64,000 nt of DNA from Litoribrevibacter euphylliae (lineage in GTDB: Bacteria; Pseudomonadota; Gammaproteobacteria; Pseudomonadales; Litoribrevibacteraceae): NCBI RefSeq assembly GCF_042646085.1, contig NZ_JBHRSZ010000002.1, forward strand, positions 620,001-684,000. Reading direction: 5' to 3'. Within the stretch, counting starts at the first letter, position 1. Each line of letters starts with the position of its first letter. The notes beneath the pieces are model-generated. The model did not search any database. It was not told the DNA's origin and saw nothing but the letters and a program-made list of their open reading frames with translations. Both the position numbers and the translations under genes were made by a program. Of this stretch, positions 55,203-64,000 are shown in pieces.

Positions 55203-55994
55203 CTACTTCTCTTCGGAGCGTTTAAACACCCACTCATTCGCAGTAGATTCTTCAGGTGCATACTGATACCCCTGATAGTTAAACTTCTTCAAATCTTCTG
55301 CTTTAGTGATCTGGTGATCCACCGCATAGCGCACCATCAAACCACGCGCCTTCTTGGCGTAGAAACTAATAATTTTGTATTTACCGTTTTTCTCGTCTTT
55401 AAAGACTGGTGTGATCAGCTTGCCTTTAAGCTTCTTGGTGTTAACTGACTTGAAGTATTCGGTTGAAGCAAGGTTCACCAACTCATCAGAGCCTTGAACC
55501 TCCAGCTGCTGATTAATGTAGTCCACATTATTGTCACCCCAGAATTCATAGAGGTTTTTACCTCGGCCGTTTTCTAGCTTGGTACCCATCTCAAGGCGAT
55601 ATGGACGAATTAAATCCAGTGGCTTAAGGATGCCATATAAGCCAGACAGAATACGAAGATGATTCTGAGTAAAGTCTAATTGTTCATCCGATAGTGTTGT
55701 AGCATCCAAGCCTGTGTATACATCACCTTTAAACGCCAACACAGCCTGTTTCACAGTTAGGCCTTCAAGTTGTGCTTGATCAAATGGCGCTTGCCACTCC
55801 TGGAATCGATTAGCATTCAGCTCACCCAGCTTTGCACTGATTTTCATTAACTCTGAAATATCGGTAGGAGACTTTTCTTTGAGTACATTAACCAACTCCG
55901 CCGAGTCTTCCAGAAACAAGGGCTGAGTAAATTTGTTAGTGGTTGGTTGTGTTTCGTAGTCCAGCGTCTTCGCTGGTGAGATCACCATTAACAT
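55203..55994 (-). CDS. yaaA: peroxide stress protein YaaA
   Basis: 263 residues, the normal length of the family. The start MLMVISPAKTLDYETQPTTN and the inner motifs AVLAFKGDVYTGLDATTLSD, LRILSGLYGILKPLDLIRPY and RLEMGTKLENGRGKNLYEFW are diagnostic for YaaA (DUF328). The C-terminal FKDEKNGKYKIISFYAKKAR with RGLMVRY completes it. YaaA limits free iron and oxidative DNA damage during peroxide stress and is cytosolic. It follows topA by 154 bases on the same strand, with a terminator-like hairpin between. Confidence 0.97.
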   Translation of the reverse strand: MLMVISPAKTLDYETQPTTNKFTQPLFLEDSAELVNVLKEKSPTDISELMKISAKLGELNANRFQEWQAPFDQAQLEGLTVKQAVLAFKGDVYTGLDATTLSDEQLDFTQNHLRILSGLYGILKPLDLIRPYRLEMGTKLENGRGKNLYEFWGDNNVDYINQQLEVQGSDELVNLASTEYFKSVNTKKLKGKLITPVFKDEKNGKYKIISFYAKKARGLMVRYAVDHQITKAEDLKKFNYQGYQYAPEESTANEWVFKRSEEK

Positions 55995-56037
55995 TTTTGA
56001 TCTTCCTATATGAAAATTCCAATATTCCAGACAAACA

Positions 56038-56062
56038 AAACCCGACCATTGAGATCGGGTTT
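56038..56062 (-). terminator. hairpin terminator of topA
   Basis: AAACCCGA and TCGGGTTT form an 8-bp stem with a 9-base loop. On the minus strand the stem is followed by TTGTTTGT, a weak T-rich tract, 87 bases after the topA stop. Confidence 0.65.
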
Positions 56063-56148
56063 CAATGTACAGGCAAGTTTACAAAACTAACGCCCGGATG
56101 TAAGGGAAAAACTTTTAATGAACATCATTAGTTTTTTCCATCACCTTT

Positions 56149-58839
56149 TTATTTTTTCTTAGTTGCTGCCTTTTTCTTAGCTGGTTTCTTAGTTTCAGTG
56201 TACGTCCATTTCTTTGTATCTTGATCAAAGAAGCCAGTCCAACCAGTAGCTTTACCCTCAGGCGTTTCCGTCATCAGATACTGTTGCTTGGTTTTACGAC
56301 TAAAACGAATTTGAGCTTCATTACCATTCTCATCGTGTGTTTCCCCTTCCAACAAGAAATGATATTTAGGATCAATTTCAGGCTTATGAGGTAACAACTC
56401 CACAACTTTCGGAGCGCGCGTCTCACGATTTTTAGGGAACTGACTCGCCGCCAAGAACATCCCGGTAGCACCATCACGCAGAATATAGTGGTCATCAACC
56501 TTCTGACACTTCAATTCTGGCATAGGAACCGGGTCCATCTTCGGTGGTGCAGGCTCACCGTTTTTCAGAAGTTTACGGGTATTCTTACACTCTTCATTGG
56601 TACAACCGAAGTACTTACCGAAACGGCCGGTTTTGAGCTGCATCTCAGAGCCACACTTGTCGCACTCAATCACAGGCCCGTCATAGCCTTTGATCTTGAA
56701 AGTGCCTGCTTCCAATTTATATCCAGAACACGCCGGATTATTACCACAAATATGAAGCTTACGAGACTCATCAATGAGATAACTTTCCATCGCGTTATCA
56801 CACACAGGGCAACGCTCTTTTTGACGAAGTGCCAGTGTTTCAGCTTCGTCCTGCTCACTTTCAGTACTACCTTCAACGACAGCAACCGCATCGTCTCCAG
56901 GTGCAAGATTAAGCGTCTTCTTACATTGCTCGTCTTTCTTAAGCGCATAACCAGAACACGCAAGGAAAACACCCGTTGTCGCATTGCGAATCAACATGTT
57001 TCGACCACAATCAGGACACTTGATATCCGTCTCTGTAGGATTGTTCGGACGCATCCCCTCTTCAGATTCAGCGTGAGACAACTTGGCTTTGAAGTCACCA
57101 TAGAATTCATTAAGAAGCGCTTTCCACTCTTTAATGCCTTCAGCTACATCATCCAACTGCTCTTCCATACCCGCAGTAAAGCCATAATCCATCAGATTAT
57201 TAAAGCTCTCCATCAGGCGATCGGTAACAATTTCGCCCATTTTTTCGGCGTAAAAGCGCTTATTCTCAAGACGGACGTAACCACGATCCTGAATAGTAGA
57301 GATAATAGAAGCGTAGGTTGACGGGCGACCAATACCTTGCTTTTCAAGTTCTTTAACAAGAGCAGCCTCACTGAAACGAGCAGCTGGCTTCGTAAAGTGT
57401 TGCTTCGCTTCTACGTTATTAAGATCTAGCTGATCACCTTGCTTCAAATCAGGAAGAGTTACATCGTCTTCTTTTTTAGCAATTTGCGGCATGACACGAG
57501 TGTAACCATCAAAACGAACCACTCGACCACGCGTTTTCAACTCGAATTCGTCTGCAGTCACGGTAATCGTGGTAGAAGTATACTCTGCTGGCACCATCTG
57601 ACACGCTACAAACTGGCGCCAAATCAACTCATACAAACGCTGAGCATCACGCTCCATATCAGATAAAGAGGCGCCTGATCGATTCACATCAGAAGGACGA
57701 ATCGCTTCGTGCGCTTCCTGTGCACCTTCTTTTGAAGAATAAGTATTTGGAGAATCGGGGAGATACTTATCGCCAAAATTTTCATCAATATAGCCACGAC
57801 AAGCTTCCACAGCGTCTTTACTCAAGGCAGTCGAGTCAGTACGCATGTAAGTTATATAACCCGCCTCATAGAGTCTCTGAGCGAGCATCATGGTCTTTTT
57901 CACACCAAAACCAAGACGAGTACTCGCTGCCTGCTGCAACGTAGACGTAATAAAAGGTGCGCTCGGCTTAGACTTGGTTGGCTTATCTTCACGTTTGGCA
58001 ACGCTGTAAGACGCCGATTCTAATTTAGCTACCGCCGCCTGAGCTTGCGCTTTATTTACAGGTCGGAAGTTTTCACCCGCCTGTTTGGCAACTTGGAATT
58101 TAATATTCTTATCACTGGCGTGATCAAGAAAAGAAAATGCTTCCCAGTACTCTTCCGGGTTAAAGGCTCGAATTTCACGTTCACGCTCTACCACCAAACG
58201 TACAGCGACCGATTGTACACGTCCTGCCGATAGTCCACGGGTGATTTTACTCCACAAAAGAGGAGAAACCATGAACCCCACTACCCGATCAAGAAAACGA
58301 CGAGCTTGCTGTGCATTCACACGCGCCATATTCAAGTCATCAGGACGCTCAAATGCCTCTTGAATTGCAGACTTAGTAATTTCGTTGAACGTCACTCGAC
58401 TAAAACGATCATCGTCTCCGCCTATCACTTCACGAAGGTGCCAAGCAATGGCCTCTCCTTCTCTATCCAAATCGGTTGCGAGATAGATATGATCGGCGCT
58501 TTTAGCTAATTTTTTTAACTCATCAACAACTTTTTCCTTACCTGGAAGTATCTGATACTTAGCAGACCAATCCTTTTCCGGATCAACCCCCATCTTTTCA
58601 ATAAGCTGGGTATAAGCTTTCTGCTTCTTATATTCAGCTTTCGCTTCTGGTGCCATCTTCCGTGTTTTTGCTGCTTCAGCCGCTCTAGCCTTAGCATCCA
58701 CTGGCTTCTTTGCGCCCGCGCCTGTTGGCAAATCTCGAATATGACCAACACTCGACTTCACCACAAAGTCATTACCTAAATACTTATTGATGGTCTTTGC
58801 CTTTGCAGGGGACTCCACAATTACCAAAGATTTCGCCAT
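56149..58839 (-). CDS. topA: DNA topoisomerase I
   Basis: 896 residues from the ATG at 58839 (AAGGA with 4 bases spacing; the frame extends to 58860). The TOPRIM motif starts SLVIVESPAKAKTINKYLG, with DLDREGEAIAWHL further on; the active tyrosine lies in YITYMRTDS. Three C4 zinc-binding units follow (CPDCGRNM, CPVCDNAM, CDKCGSEM), then a DNA-binding tail ending in Lys/Ala repeats (KPAKKKAATKKK). It removes negative supercoils. It lies next to fadBA, as in pseudomonads. Confidence 0.98.
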   Translation of the reverse strand: MAKSLVIVESPAKAKTINKYLGNDFVVKSSVGHIRDLPTGAGAKKPVDAKARAAEAAKTRKMAPEAKAEYKKQKAYTQLIEKMGVDPEKDWSAKYQILPGKEKVVDELKKLAKSADHIYLATDLDREGEAIAWHLREVIGGDDDRFSRVTFNEITKSAIQEAFERPDDLNMARVNAQQARRFLDRVVGFMVSPLLWSKITRGLSAGRVQSVAVRLVVEREREIRAFNPEEYWEAFSFLDHASDKNIKFQVAKQAGENFRPVNKAQAQAAVAKLESASYSVAKREDKPTKSKPSAPFITSTLQQAASTRLGFGVKKTMMLAQRLYEAGYITYMRTDSTALSKDAVEACRGYIDENFGDKYLPDSPNTYSSKEGAQEAHEAIRPSDVNRSGASLSDMERDAQRLYELIWRQFVACQMVPAEYTSTTITVTADEFELKTRGRVVRFDGYTRVMPQIAKKEDDVTLPDLKQGDQLDLNNVEAKQHFTKPAARFSEAALVKELEKQGIGRPSTYASIISTIQDRGYVRLENKRFYAEKMGEIVTDRLMESFNNLMDYGFTAGMEEQLDDVAEGIKEWKALLNEFYGDFKAKLSHAESEEGMRPNNPTETDIKCPDCGRNMLIRNATTGVFLACSGYALKKDEQCKKTLNLAPGDDAVAVVEGSTESEQDEAETLALRQKERCPVCDNAMESYLIDESRKLHICGNNPACSGYKLEAGTFKIKGYDGPVIECDKCGSEMQLKTGRFGKYFGCTNEECKNTRKLLKNGEPAPPKMDPVPMPELKCQKVDDHYILRDGATGMFLAASQFPKNRETRAPKVVELLPHKPEIDPKYHFLLEGETHDENGNEAQIRFSRKTKQQYLMTETPEGKATGWTGFFDQDTKKWTYTETKKPAKKKAATKKK

Positions 58840-58972
58840 ACGTTCCTTACTCGTCACCAAAAAAATGTCAGCGCAAATGCGACTGTAAAATTATTATTTT
58901 CCGAATATATAGGGGTAATTCTTCACAGGGTCAAGAAAAGTTTGTTCTCTTGAACCTTAATTTCAAAGACAA

Positions 58973-58998
58973 AAAAGCCGAGGAAAACCTCGGCTTTT
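58973..58998 (-). terminator. rho-independent terminator of fadBA
   Basis: AAAAGCCGAGG, loop AAAA, CCTCGGCTTTT: an 11-bp stem. On the minus strand it ends with TTTTTT, 20 bases after the fadA stop. Confidence 0.9.
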
Positions 58999-59017
58999 CT
59001 GCAAATCAGGGCCTAAA

Positions 59018-60193
59018 TTATAGGCGCTCCCATACGGTAGCAACACCCTGACCCATACCGATACACATAGTTGAAACACCTAGTGCACCGCCCTTCTGGT
59101 TCATGATATGAAGAAGGGTAGTAGAGATACGAGCACCTGAACAGCCTAGTGGGTGACCAAGAGCGATCGCACCACCGTTCAAGTTAATCTTCTCTTCTGC
59201 AACATCTTGCAACTTAAGATCTTTAACACATGGTAGAGACTGAGCTGCGAATGCTTCGTTAAGCTCCCAGAAGTCAATATCAGTAGTTTGTAGACCAGCA
59301 CGCTTAAGTGCTTTCTTAGTTGCAGGAACAGGACCATAACCCATGATCGCAGCGTCACAGCCAGCAACAGCCATAGACTTGATACGAGCCATTGGCTCAA
59401 GACCAAGCTCTTTAGCACGCGCATAAGACATCATCAACATTGCTGACGCACCGTCAGAAAGCTGAGAAGACGTACCCGCAGTCACAGTACCACCTTTAGG
59501 GTTAAATACTGGCTTAAGCTTGCCTAGGCTCTCTGCAGTTGTTTCAGGACGAATAGTCTCGTCTTCAGTTACAAGAACTTTGAAACCATTCGCGTCATGA
59601 CCTTCGATGCCAACGATTTCGTTCTTGAAACGACCTTCAACAGTAGCTTCGTGAGCTAGACGGTGAGAACGAGCACCGAACGCGTCTTGAGCTTCACGAG
59701 TAATACCGTGCATCTTACCTAGCATTTCAGCTGTAAGACCCATCATGTTAGATGCTTTTGCAGAGTACTTAGATGCTTCTGGGTTGTGGTCAAAGCCGTG
59801 TTGCATGTCCACGTGGCCCATGTGCTCAACACCACCAACAACGAATGCATCACCGTTGCCAGTCATGATGCCCTGTGCCGCAGTGTGGATTGCAGACATT
59901 GCAGAACCACAAAGACGGTTAACAGTCAAAGCACCAGCTTCTTTAGGCACAGAAGTCATCAAAGAAATTTGACGAGCAACGTTAAAGCCTTGTTCTTTAG
60001 TTTGGTTAACACAACCCCAGATTACGTCTTCAACGTCTGCTGGGTTAGCGTTAGGGTTACGCTCAAAAAGAGCGTTGATTAGTGCAGCAGATAGTGTTTC
60101 TGCACGAACGTTACGAAATACACCGCCCTTAGAGCGACCCATTGGCGTACGTACGCAGTCTACAACTACTACATCATTAGGATTGTAACCCAT
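59018..60193 (-). CDS. fadA: 3-ketoacyl-CoA thiolase
   Basis: 391 residues. Thiolase features are VVVDCVRTPMGRSKGGVFRN, the nucleophile in VNRLCGSAMSAIHTAAQGIM, NGGAIALGHPLGCSGARIST and the second Cys in STMCIGMGQG. It completes each beta-oxidation cycle by cleaving 3-ketoacyl-CoA to acetyl-CoA. It follows fadB by 32 bases, forming the FadBA complex operon, with a clear terminator after it. Confidence 0.97.
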   Translation of the reverse strand: MGYNPNDVVVVDCVRTPMGRSKGGVFRNVRAETLSAALINALFERNPNANPADVEDVIWGCVNQTKEQGFNVARQISLMTSVPKEAGALTVNRLCGSAMSAIHTAAQGIMTGNGDAFVVGGVEHMGHVDMQHGFDHNPEASKYSAKASNMMGLTAEMLGKMHGITREAQDAFGARSHRLAHEATVEGRFKNEIVGIEGHDANGFKVLVTEDETIRPETTAESLGKLKPVFNPKGGTVTAGTSSQLSDGASAMLMMSYARAKELGLEPMARIKSMAVAGCDAAIMGYGPVPATKKALKRAGLQTTDIDFWELNEAFAAQSLPCVKDLKLQDVAEEKINLNGGAIALGHPLGCSGARISTTLLHIMNQKGGALGVSTMCIGMGQGVATVWERL

Positions 60194-60225
60194 TGATTTT
60201 CTCCTATTGGTATCCTGGTCGTCTA

Positions 60226-62370
60226 TTAGCCGAAGTACTTCTCGCCTTTCTTAGCCATATCACGCATCTTTTCAGTTGGGTGATATAGTTTGCCAAGATC
60301 AGCATACTTGTCAGCAATTTCACAGAACTTGTCTAGACCCATTGAGTCAATATAACGCAATGCGCCACCACGGAATGGAGGGAAACCAATACCGAAGATA
60401 AGACCCATATCTGCTTCAGCAGGATCTTCAACAATACCTTCTTCCAAGCAACGTACAGTTTCAATACACATTGGAACCATTACGCGCTCGATAATTTCTT
60501 CGTCAGAGAAGTCTTTCTCATCAGCAACTACGTCTTTGATCAAGCCATAAACAGACTCATCAACAACTTTCTTCTGCTTACCTTTGCGATCTAGCTCATA
60601 AGCGTAGAAACCTTTGTCGTTCTTCTGACCATAACGATCGTTTTCGAACAACACTTGCATCGCAGACTTATAGTCAGCCTTCATGCGGTCTGGGAAGCCT
60701 TCTGCCATAACTTCGTTAGCGTGAACAGCAGTGTCCATACCAACAACGTCAAGAAGATAAGCAGGACCCATTGGCCAACCGAATTTTTCCATTACCTTGT
60801 CAACTTTCTGGAAGTTTGCGCCATCACGCAATAGACCAGCAAAGCCACCGAAGTACGGGAACAATACACGGTTAACTAGGAAACCTGGGCAGTCATTAAC
60901 AACAACAGGTGTTTTACCCATTGCTTGAGCGTAAGCAACAACCTTAGCAACTGCTTCGTCAGACGTCTTCTTACCACGAATGATTTCTACAAGAGGCATC
61001 ATGTGTACTGGGTTGAAGAAGTGCATACCCAAGAAGTTTTCTGGACGCTTAAGGCCTTCAGCCAACAAATCAATAGAGATAGTTGACGTGTTAGAAGTAA
61101 TGATAGTGTCTTCAGATACTAGACCTTCAACTTCTGCCAATACTGCTTTCTTAACTTTTGGATTCTCAACAACCGCTTCAACGATAACGTCAACGTCACC
61201 AAACTCAGAATAAGTTAGAGCTGGGATGATGTTGTTAAGAACTTTACCAGCTGCATCAGGCTTCATACGGCCTTTTTCAACGCGCTTAGCAAGAAGTTTG
61301 TTAGCCTCAGAAAGACCCAAGTCGATACCCGCTTGGTTGATATCTTTCATGATGATAGGCGTGCCTTTAAGTGCTGACTGGTAAGCGATACCGCCACCCA
61401 TAATACCAGCACCAAGAACTGCAGCTTTCTTAACAGGCTCAGTCTTAGGCATTTCTTTCGCTTTCTTCTTCAACAACTGATCGTTCAAGAACAAACCGAT
61501 TAGAGATTCAGCAATGCTTGTCTTCGCCATTTTAGCGAAGCCTTTTGCTTCAACTTCTAGAGCTTTATCGCGAGTCATACCAGCGTGCTTCTGCATCGCT
61601 TTAATCGCTTCAATAGGAGCTGGGTATTGGCCTTTAGTTTGGCCAGCAATGAAACCTTTAGCAGTTTCAAATACCATCATGCTTTCCATTGGGTTCAACT
61701 TAAGCTTGCCAGTCTTCTCTTCACGACGAGCTTTATAGTCGATTTCGCCTTCACAAGCGCGCTTAACTAGGTCAACAGCAGCATCCAATAGTTTCTCTGG
61801 AGCTACAACCGCGTCAACAGCACCTTCTTTCAATGCAACAGCAGCTTTCTTCTCTTTAGTTGCAGCGATCCACTCGATTGCGTTGTCCGCACCGATTAGA
61901 CGAGGAAGACGAACAGTACCACCCCAACCTGGGTAGATACCTAGTTTAACTTCAGGCAAACCAACTTTTGCCTTTTCAGACATAACGCGATAATCACACG
62001 TCAGACAGATTTCAAAGCCACCACCAAGAGCGATGCCGTTAATTGCAGCAACCGTTGGGAAAGGTAGATCTTCAACTGAAGAGAAAATCTTGTTTACTTC
62101 GATGTTTGCCGCTACCAATTCTTCTTCTGGTAGTTTGAAAGTGTCAGTAAACTCGGTGATGTCCGCACCAACGATAAAGACATCTTTTGAACTTGACAGA
62201 ACAAGACCTTTAACGCCGTTCTGACCCTGGATTGCTTCTACCGCAGCTTTCAAATCTTCAATAGTTTGACGGTTGAATTTGTTAACCGACTCACCTTCAA
62301 GATCGAAATTAAGCTGCAAAATGCCGCCTTCGATTTCTTTAACCGTGATGGCTTTACCTTCGTAAATCAT
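60226..62370 (-). CDS. fadB: fatty acid oxidation complex alpha subunit
   Basis: 714 residues from the ATG at 62370 (GGAG 8 bases upstream; the TTG before it is not needed). The N-terminal enoyl-CoA hydratase has FPTVAAINGIALGGGFEICL and LPEVKLGIYPGWGGTVRLPR. The C-terminal 3-hydroxyacyl-CoA dehydrogenase has AAVLGAGIMGGGIAYQSALK, GMHFFNPVHMMPLVEIIRG and NDCPGFLVNRVLFPYFGGF. It hydrates and oxidises acyl-CoA in beta-oxidation and forms a complex with FadA. Confidence 0.98.
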   Translation of the reverse strand: MIYEGKAITVKEIEGGILQLNFDLEGESVNKFNRQTIEDLKAAVEAIQGQNGVKGLVLSSSKDVFIVGADITEFTDTFKLPEEELVAANIEVNKIFSSVEDLPFPTVAAINGIALGGGFEICLTCDYRVMSEKAKVGLPEVKLGIYPGWGGTVRLPRLIGADNAIEWIAATKEKKAAVALKEGAVDAVVAPEKLLDAAVDLVKRACEGEIDYKARREEKTGKLKLNPMESMMVFETAKGFIAGQTKGQYPAPIEAIKAMQKHAGMTRDKALEVEAKGFAKMAKTSIAESLIGLFLNDQLLKKKAKEMPKTEPVKKAAVLGAGIMGGGIAYQSALKGTPIIMKDINQAGIDLGLSEANKLLAKRVEKGRMKPDAAGKVLNNIIPALTYSEFGDVDVIVEAVVENPKVKKAVLAEVEGLVSEDTIITSNTSTISIDLLAEGLKRPENFLGMHFFNPVHMMPLVEIIRGKKTSDEAVAKVVAYAQAMGKTPVVVNDCPGFLVNRVLFPYFGGFAGLLRDGANFQKVDKVMEKFGWPMGPAYLLDVVGMDTAVHANEVMAEGFPDRMKADYKSAMQVLFENDRYGQKNDKGFYAYELDRKGKQKKVVDESVYGLIKDVVADEKDFSDEEIIERVMVPMCIETVRCLEEGIVEDPAEADMGLIFGIGFPPFRGGALRYIDSMGLDKFCEIADKYADLGKLYHPTEKMRDMAKKGEKYFG

Positions 62371-62936
62371 CAACTGATCTCCACGCTATGTTTTAGCTAT
62401 TTTTTGGTCGAAACTGGAAACAATTAGCAAATAAGTAACTAGTGAATTCCAGCATTCCTCTTTGCTGACCTCAACACACTGCTCTCAGCACCATGCCAAA
62501 TCAGCTCCCTTGCCAGGGATTGATCAAGAACCCATAAACTGTTTATCAACTAAACAATTCATACGCTCGTTTGATTCTTAGTGCGCACACCATGAGTAAA
62601 AACGAAAGGAATGTCAATCCTTTCTTTAATCCGACAGAGAGTAAAAAATCTCCCGTAATTTGCCGAACCTTAGGTTTTTATTGACATATCAACCATTTAC
62701 TTTGGTGTGTTATTTTTCCTCTAGGAAGCCTCATTCATAAGGTCATAAAAGGAAAAGACAAGCCTAACTTGCATACTTAGTGCTCAGCAAAGTGCACATC
62801 AGCATAGTAGACTGTCGAAATTTCATCCATGAGATAAAGAACCATTCATCTGAACAGAACTTTTCATTCATTGAAGATTGATATAAAACAAGCCGCCCCC
62901 ATATCGAACCTTTAGGATTTTAAAAAGAACTCGGAC
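62371..62936. other. intergenic region between fadB and right-edge gene
   Basis: 566 bases between divergent genes. It must hold the fadBA promoter and that of the gene on the right. I saw no clean FadR-type palindrome, sigma-70 pair or small gene in it. Confidence 0.4.
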
Positions 62937-64000
62937 ATGATATCGCCCAAACGCATTGTTCAAACGTTATTGGATCACTGGCCAACCATTCAGACACTGA
63001 TTGTCAGAAATGATTCAGGAAGTTTCAGTTTCCAAAATCTTCAGTCACTGATTCTGCACCACAATCCGGCCTACTCTTCGGAACAAAGTTTCAAGGAAGC
63101 CCAGCGATTACTTGCTAATGAGCTGATTATTCCACTTGCTAAATCCAGCGAGCTAGAACTTAATCTTCCAGTGCTCGAATTCGGCCAATTCTTATTGGAT
63201 GAGCATTCCTTAGGACTCGCAGAAGAAGTTTCTGTTCTTCTGGATGACATGGACAGACTGACCACTCGTGTTCGTTTAGCATCCGAAGACAAAGATGCTT
63301 ACGAAGTAAAGCGCAATCTGTACAGATTGGACGATCGTATCCGTAAGGTAATCAAGCATTTCCAACACAACGAAATTGCCATCGCCAATTTAGTAGAAGA
63401 GGCAAAATCACAGAAATCTTCCATTCCGCTCGAAAAACGTTACGCCTCTGTTTTGGATGCTTTTGATCAGTACATTGAGCCTATGCTGGATATGCTCGAT
63501 ATTTTCGGAAAGTTCCGCTTAACCTGCGACAAAATTGAAGATCTACTCTCAGGATTAATTGAAACCGCAGATACCCTCGGCCAAATGAAACGGGAACAAC
63601 AAAGTTTCATTAATCTACGAAGCCGAGTATTAGAAGTATTTCAGCTTGGCCAACAAAGTTTGCGCCGATCCACAGATTTACTCATGCCGTTACGTGATGA
63701 ATTGCGGAAAAACACGGAAGTTACACGAGCGGTGTCAAAAGTCTTGGCAAGCATTCGCAAGCAAGGTCTGAATCATCATATTCATAATGCCATGCCCGTT
63801 ATCGCCACTGAAACAGCACGCCATAACTTAGGCCTTCACAGACACATTGTGAGCTATCTTGCCGACGTCATTGAAACCAAAGAAGACGATATTTTCCTAC
63901 CGGATGATGATCAATTAGAACCGTACGAACCCATTGATGTGCCAGATTTCCGAGAAGTATTAGCCGAAACACCGTCCAAACAAACCGATGATTTTCTTGG
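62937..64000 (+). CDS. possible MksF/JetA-like condensin subunit (runs off right edge)
   Basis: Open for 354 codons from the ATG at 62937 to the window end. It begins MISPKRIVQTLLDHWPTIQT with a winged-helix-like N-terminus, then LGLAEEVSVLLDDMDRLTTR and a long, mostly helical charged segment (about 110-290) with repeated Leu/Arg/Glu heptad character. A second acidic stretch (ETKEDDIFLPDDDQLEPYEP) follows. The order winged helix, coil, helical bundle and acidic linker resembles MksF/MukF kleisins of SMC complexes, and MksBEF or Wadjet operons usually follow with mksE and an SMC gene. These would lie beyond the window. The family call is inference; an unrelated helical protein is possible. Confidence 0.45.
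   Translation, partial: MISPKRIVQTLLDHWPTIQTLIVRNDSGSFSFQNLQSLILHHNPAYSSEQSFKEAQRLLANELIIPLAKSSELELNLPVLEFGQFLLDEHSLGLAEEVSVLLDDMDRLTTRVRLASEDKDAYEVKRNLYRLDDRIRKVIKHFQHNEIAIANLVEEAKSQKSSIPLEKRYASVLDAFDQYIEPMLDMLDIFGKFRLTCDKIEDLLSGLIETADTLGQMKREQQSFINLRSRVLEVFQLGQQSLRRSTDLLMPLRDELRKNTEVTRAVSKVLASIRKQGLNHHIHNAMPVIATETARHNLGLHRHIVSYLADVIETKEDDIFLPDDDQLEPYEPIDVPDFREVLAETPSKQTDDFL

Noticed and set aside
56488..57321. Long plus-strand frame (277 codons) inside topA
   Set aside because: It lies wholly within the clearly real topA on the other strand; no ribosome site and a composition that mirrors topA.
1..64000. CRISPR arrays, rRNA genes and prophage
   Set aside because: No regularly spaced repeats, rRNA stretches or phage structural genes were seen by eye.

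Overview
The window reads as chromosome from a marine-type gammaproteobacterium (Oceanospirillales/Pseudomonadales-like). The evidence is moderate GC in the core genes, the fadB-fadA next to topA arrangement known from pseudomonads, CSS-EAL and HD-GYP c-di-GMP enzymes, an MMPL/LolA-like lipid-transport pair and a YjbE/YjbH/SLBB polysaccharide export set. Species cannot be fixed from sequence alone.

Left part (1-22.6 kb). The left edge cuts an Mrr-type restriction gene. Next is a two-gene RNA-repair cassette (RNA ligase; HD + polynucleotide-kinase fusion), then a membrane CSS-EAL phosphodiesterase. A tight four-gene operon follows: DUF481 outer-membrane protein, retropepsin-like lipoprotein, membrane inactive-transglutaminase protein and RimK-like ATP-grasp ligase. 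After it come a REC-HD-GYP regulator with a GAF histidine kinase, an AmpG-like MFS permease, a stand-alone REC protein, a glycine-zipper envelope protein, a hexapeptide acetyltransferase, a periplasmic binding-protein-like gene, a small zinc-ribbon protein, a LysR regulator and an RND/MMPL exporter with a LolA-like partner.

Middle part (22.7-55.1 kb) is an AT-rich surface-polysaccharide island. Its left shoulder holds a Wzz-like protein, tRNA-Leu(CAA) with a strong promoter, a decayed IS481-family transposase, an orphan cysC (APS kinase), a WecA-type initiating transferase and a decayed IS30-family element that keeps both terminal repeats. Then about 22 closely packed genes run leftward from 54.6 to 28.2 kb. 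In transcription order they are: a giant SLBB exporter, a second Wzz, YjbH, TviB and TviC (UDP-GalNAcA), RfbB-A-C without RfbD, a CgeB-like transferase, a DegT aminotransferase, an acetyltransferase, a fused SpsF-type cytidylyltransferase/NeuB-type synthase, two more hexapeptide proteins, an unassigned protein, a GT2 transferase, a PAPS sulfotransferase, a DUF4910 M28-like protein, Wzy, Wzx, a methyltransferase and an OafA/SGNH acyltransferase. Together they predict a Wzy-dependent acidic glycan built on Und-P by WecA, carrying uronic acid, amino/deoxy sugars and probably a nonulosonate-like sugar, decorated by acetyl and sulfate groups. CysC could supply PAPS for the sulfotransferase. A small YjbE/GfcA-like secreted Gly/Ala protein is divergent from the operon.

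Right part (55.2-64 kb) returns to core genes: yaaA, topA and fadBA on the minus strand. The right edge holds an open gene on the plus strand that may be an MksF/JetA-like condensin subunit.

The most novel-looking points are the SpsF-NeuB fusion inside a sulfotransferase-bearing locus, the RNA ligase/HD-kinase cassette beside Mrr, the four-gene protease/transglutaminase/ATP-grasp operon, and the YjbE-like gene with a perfect 20-bp palindrome in its leader.
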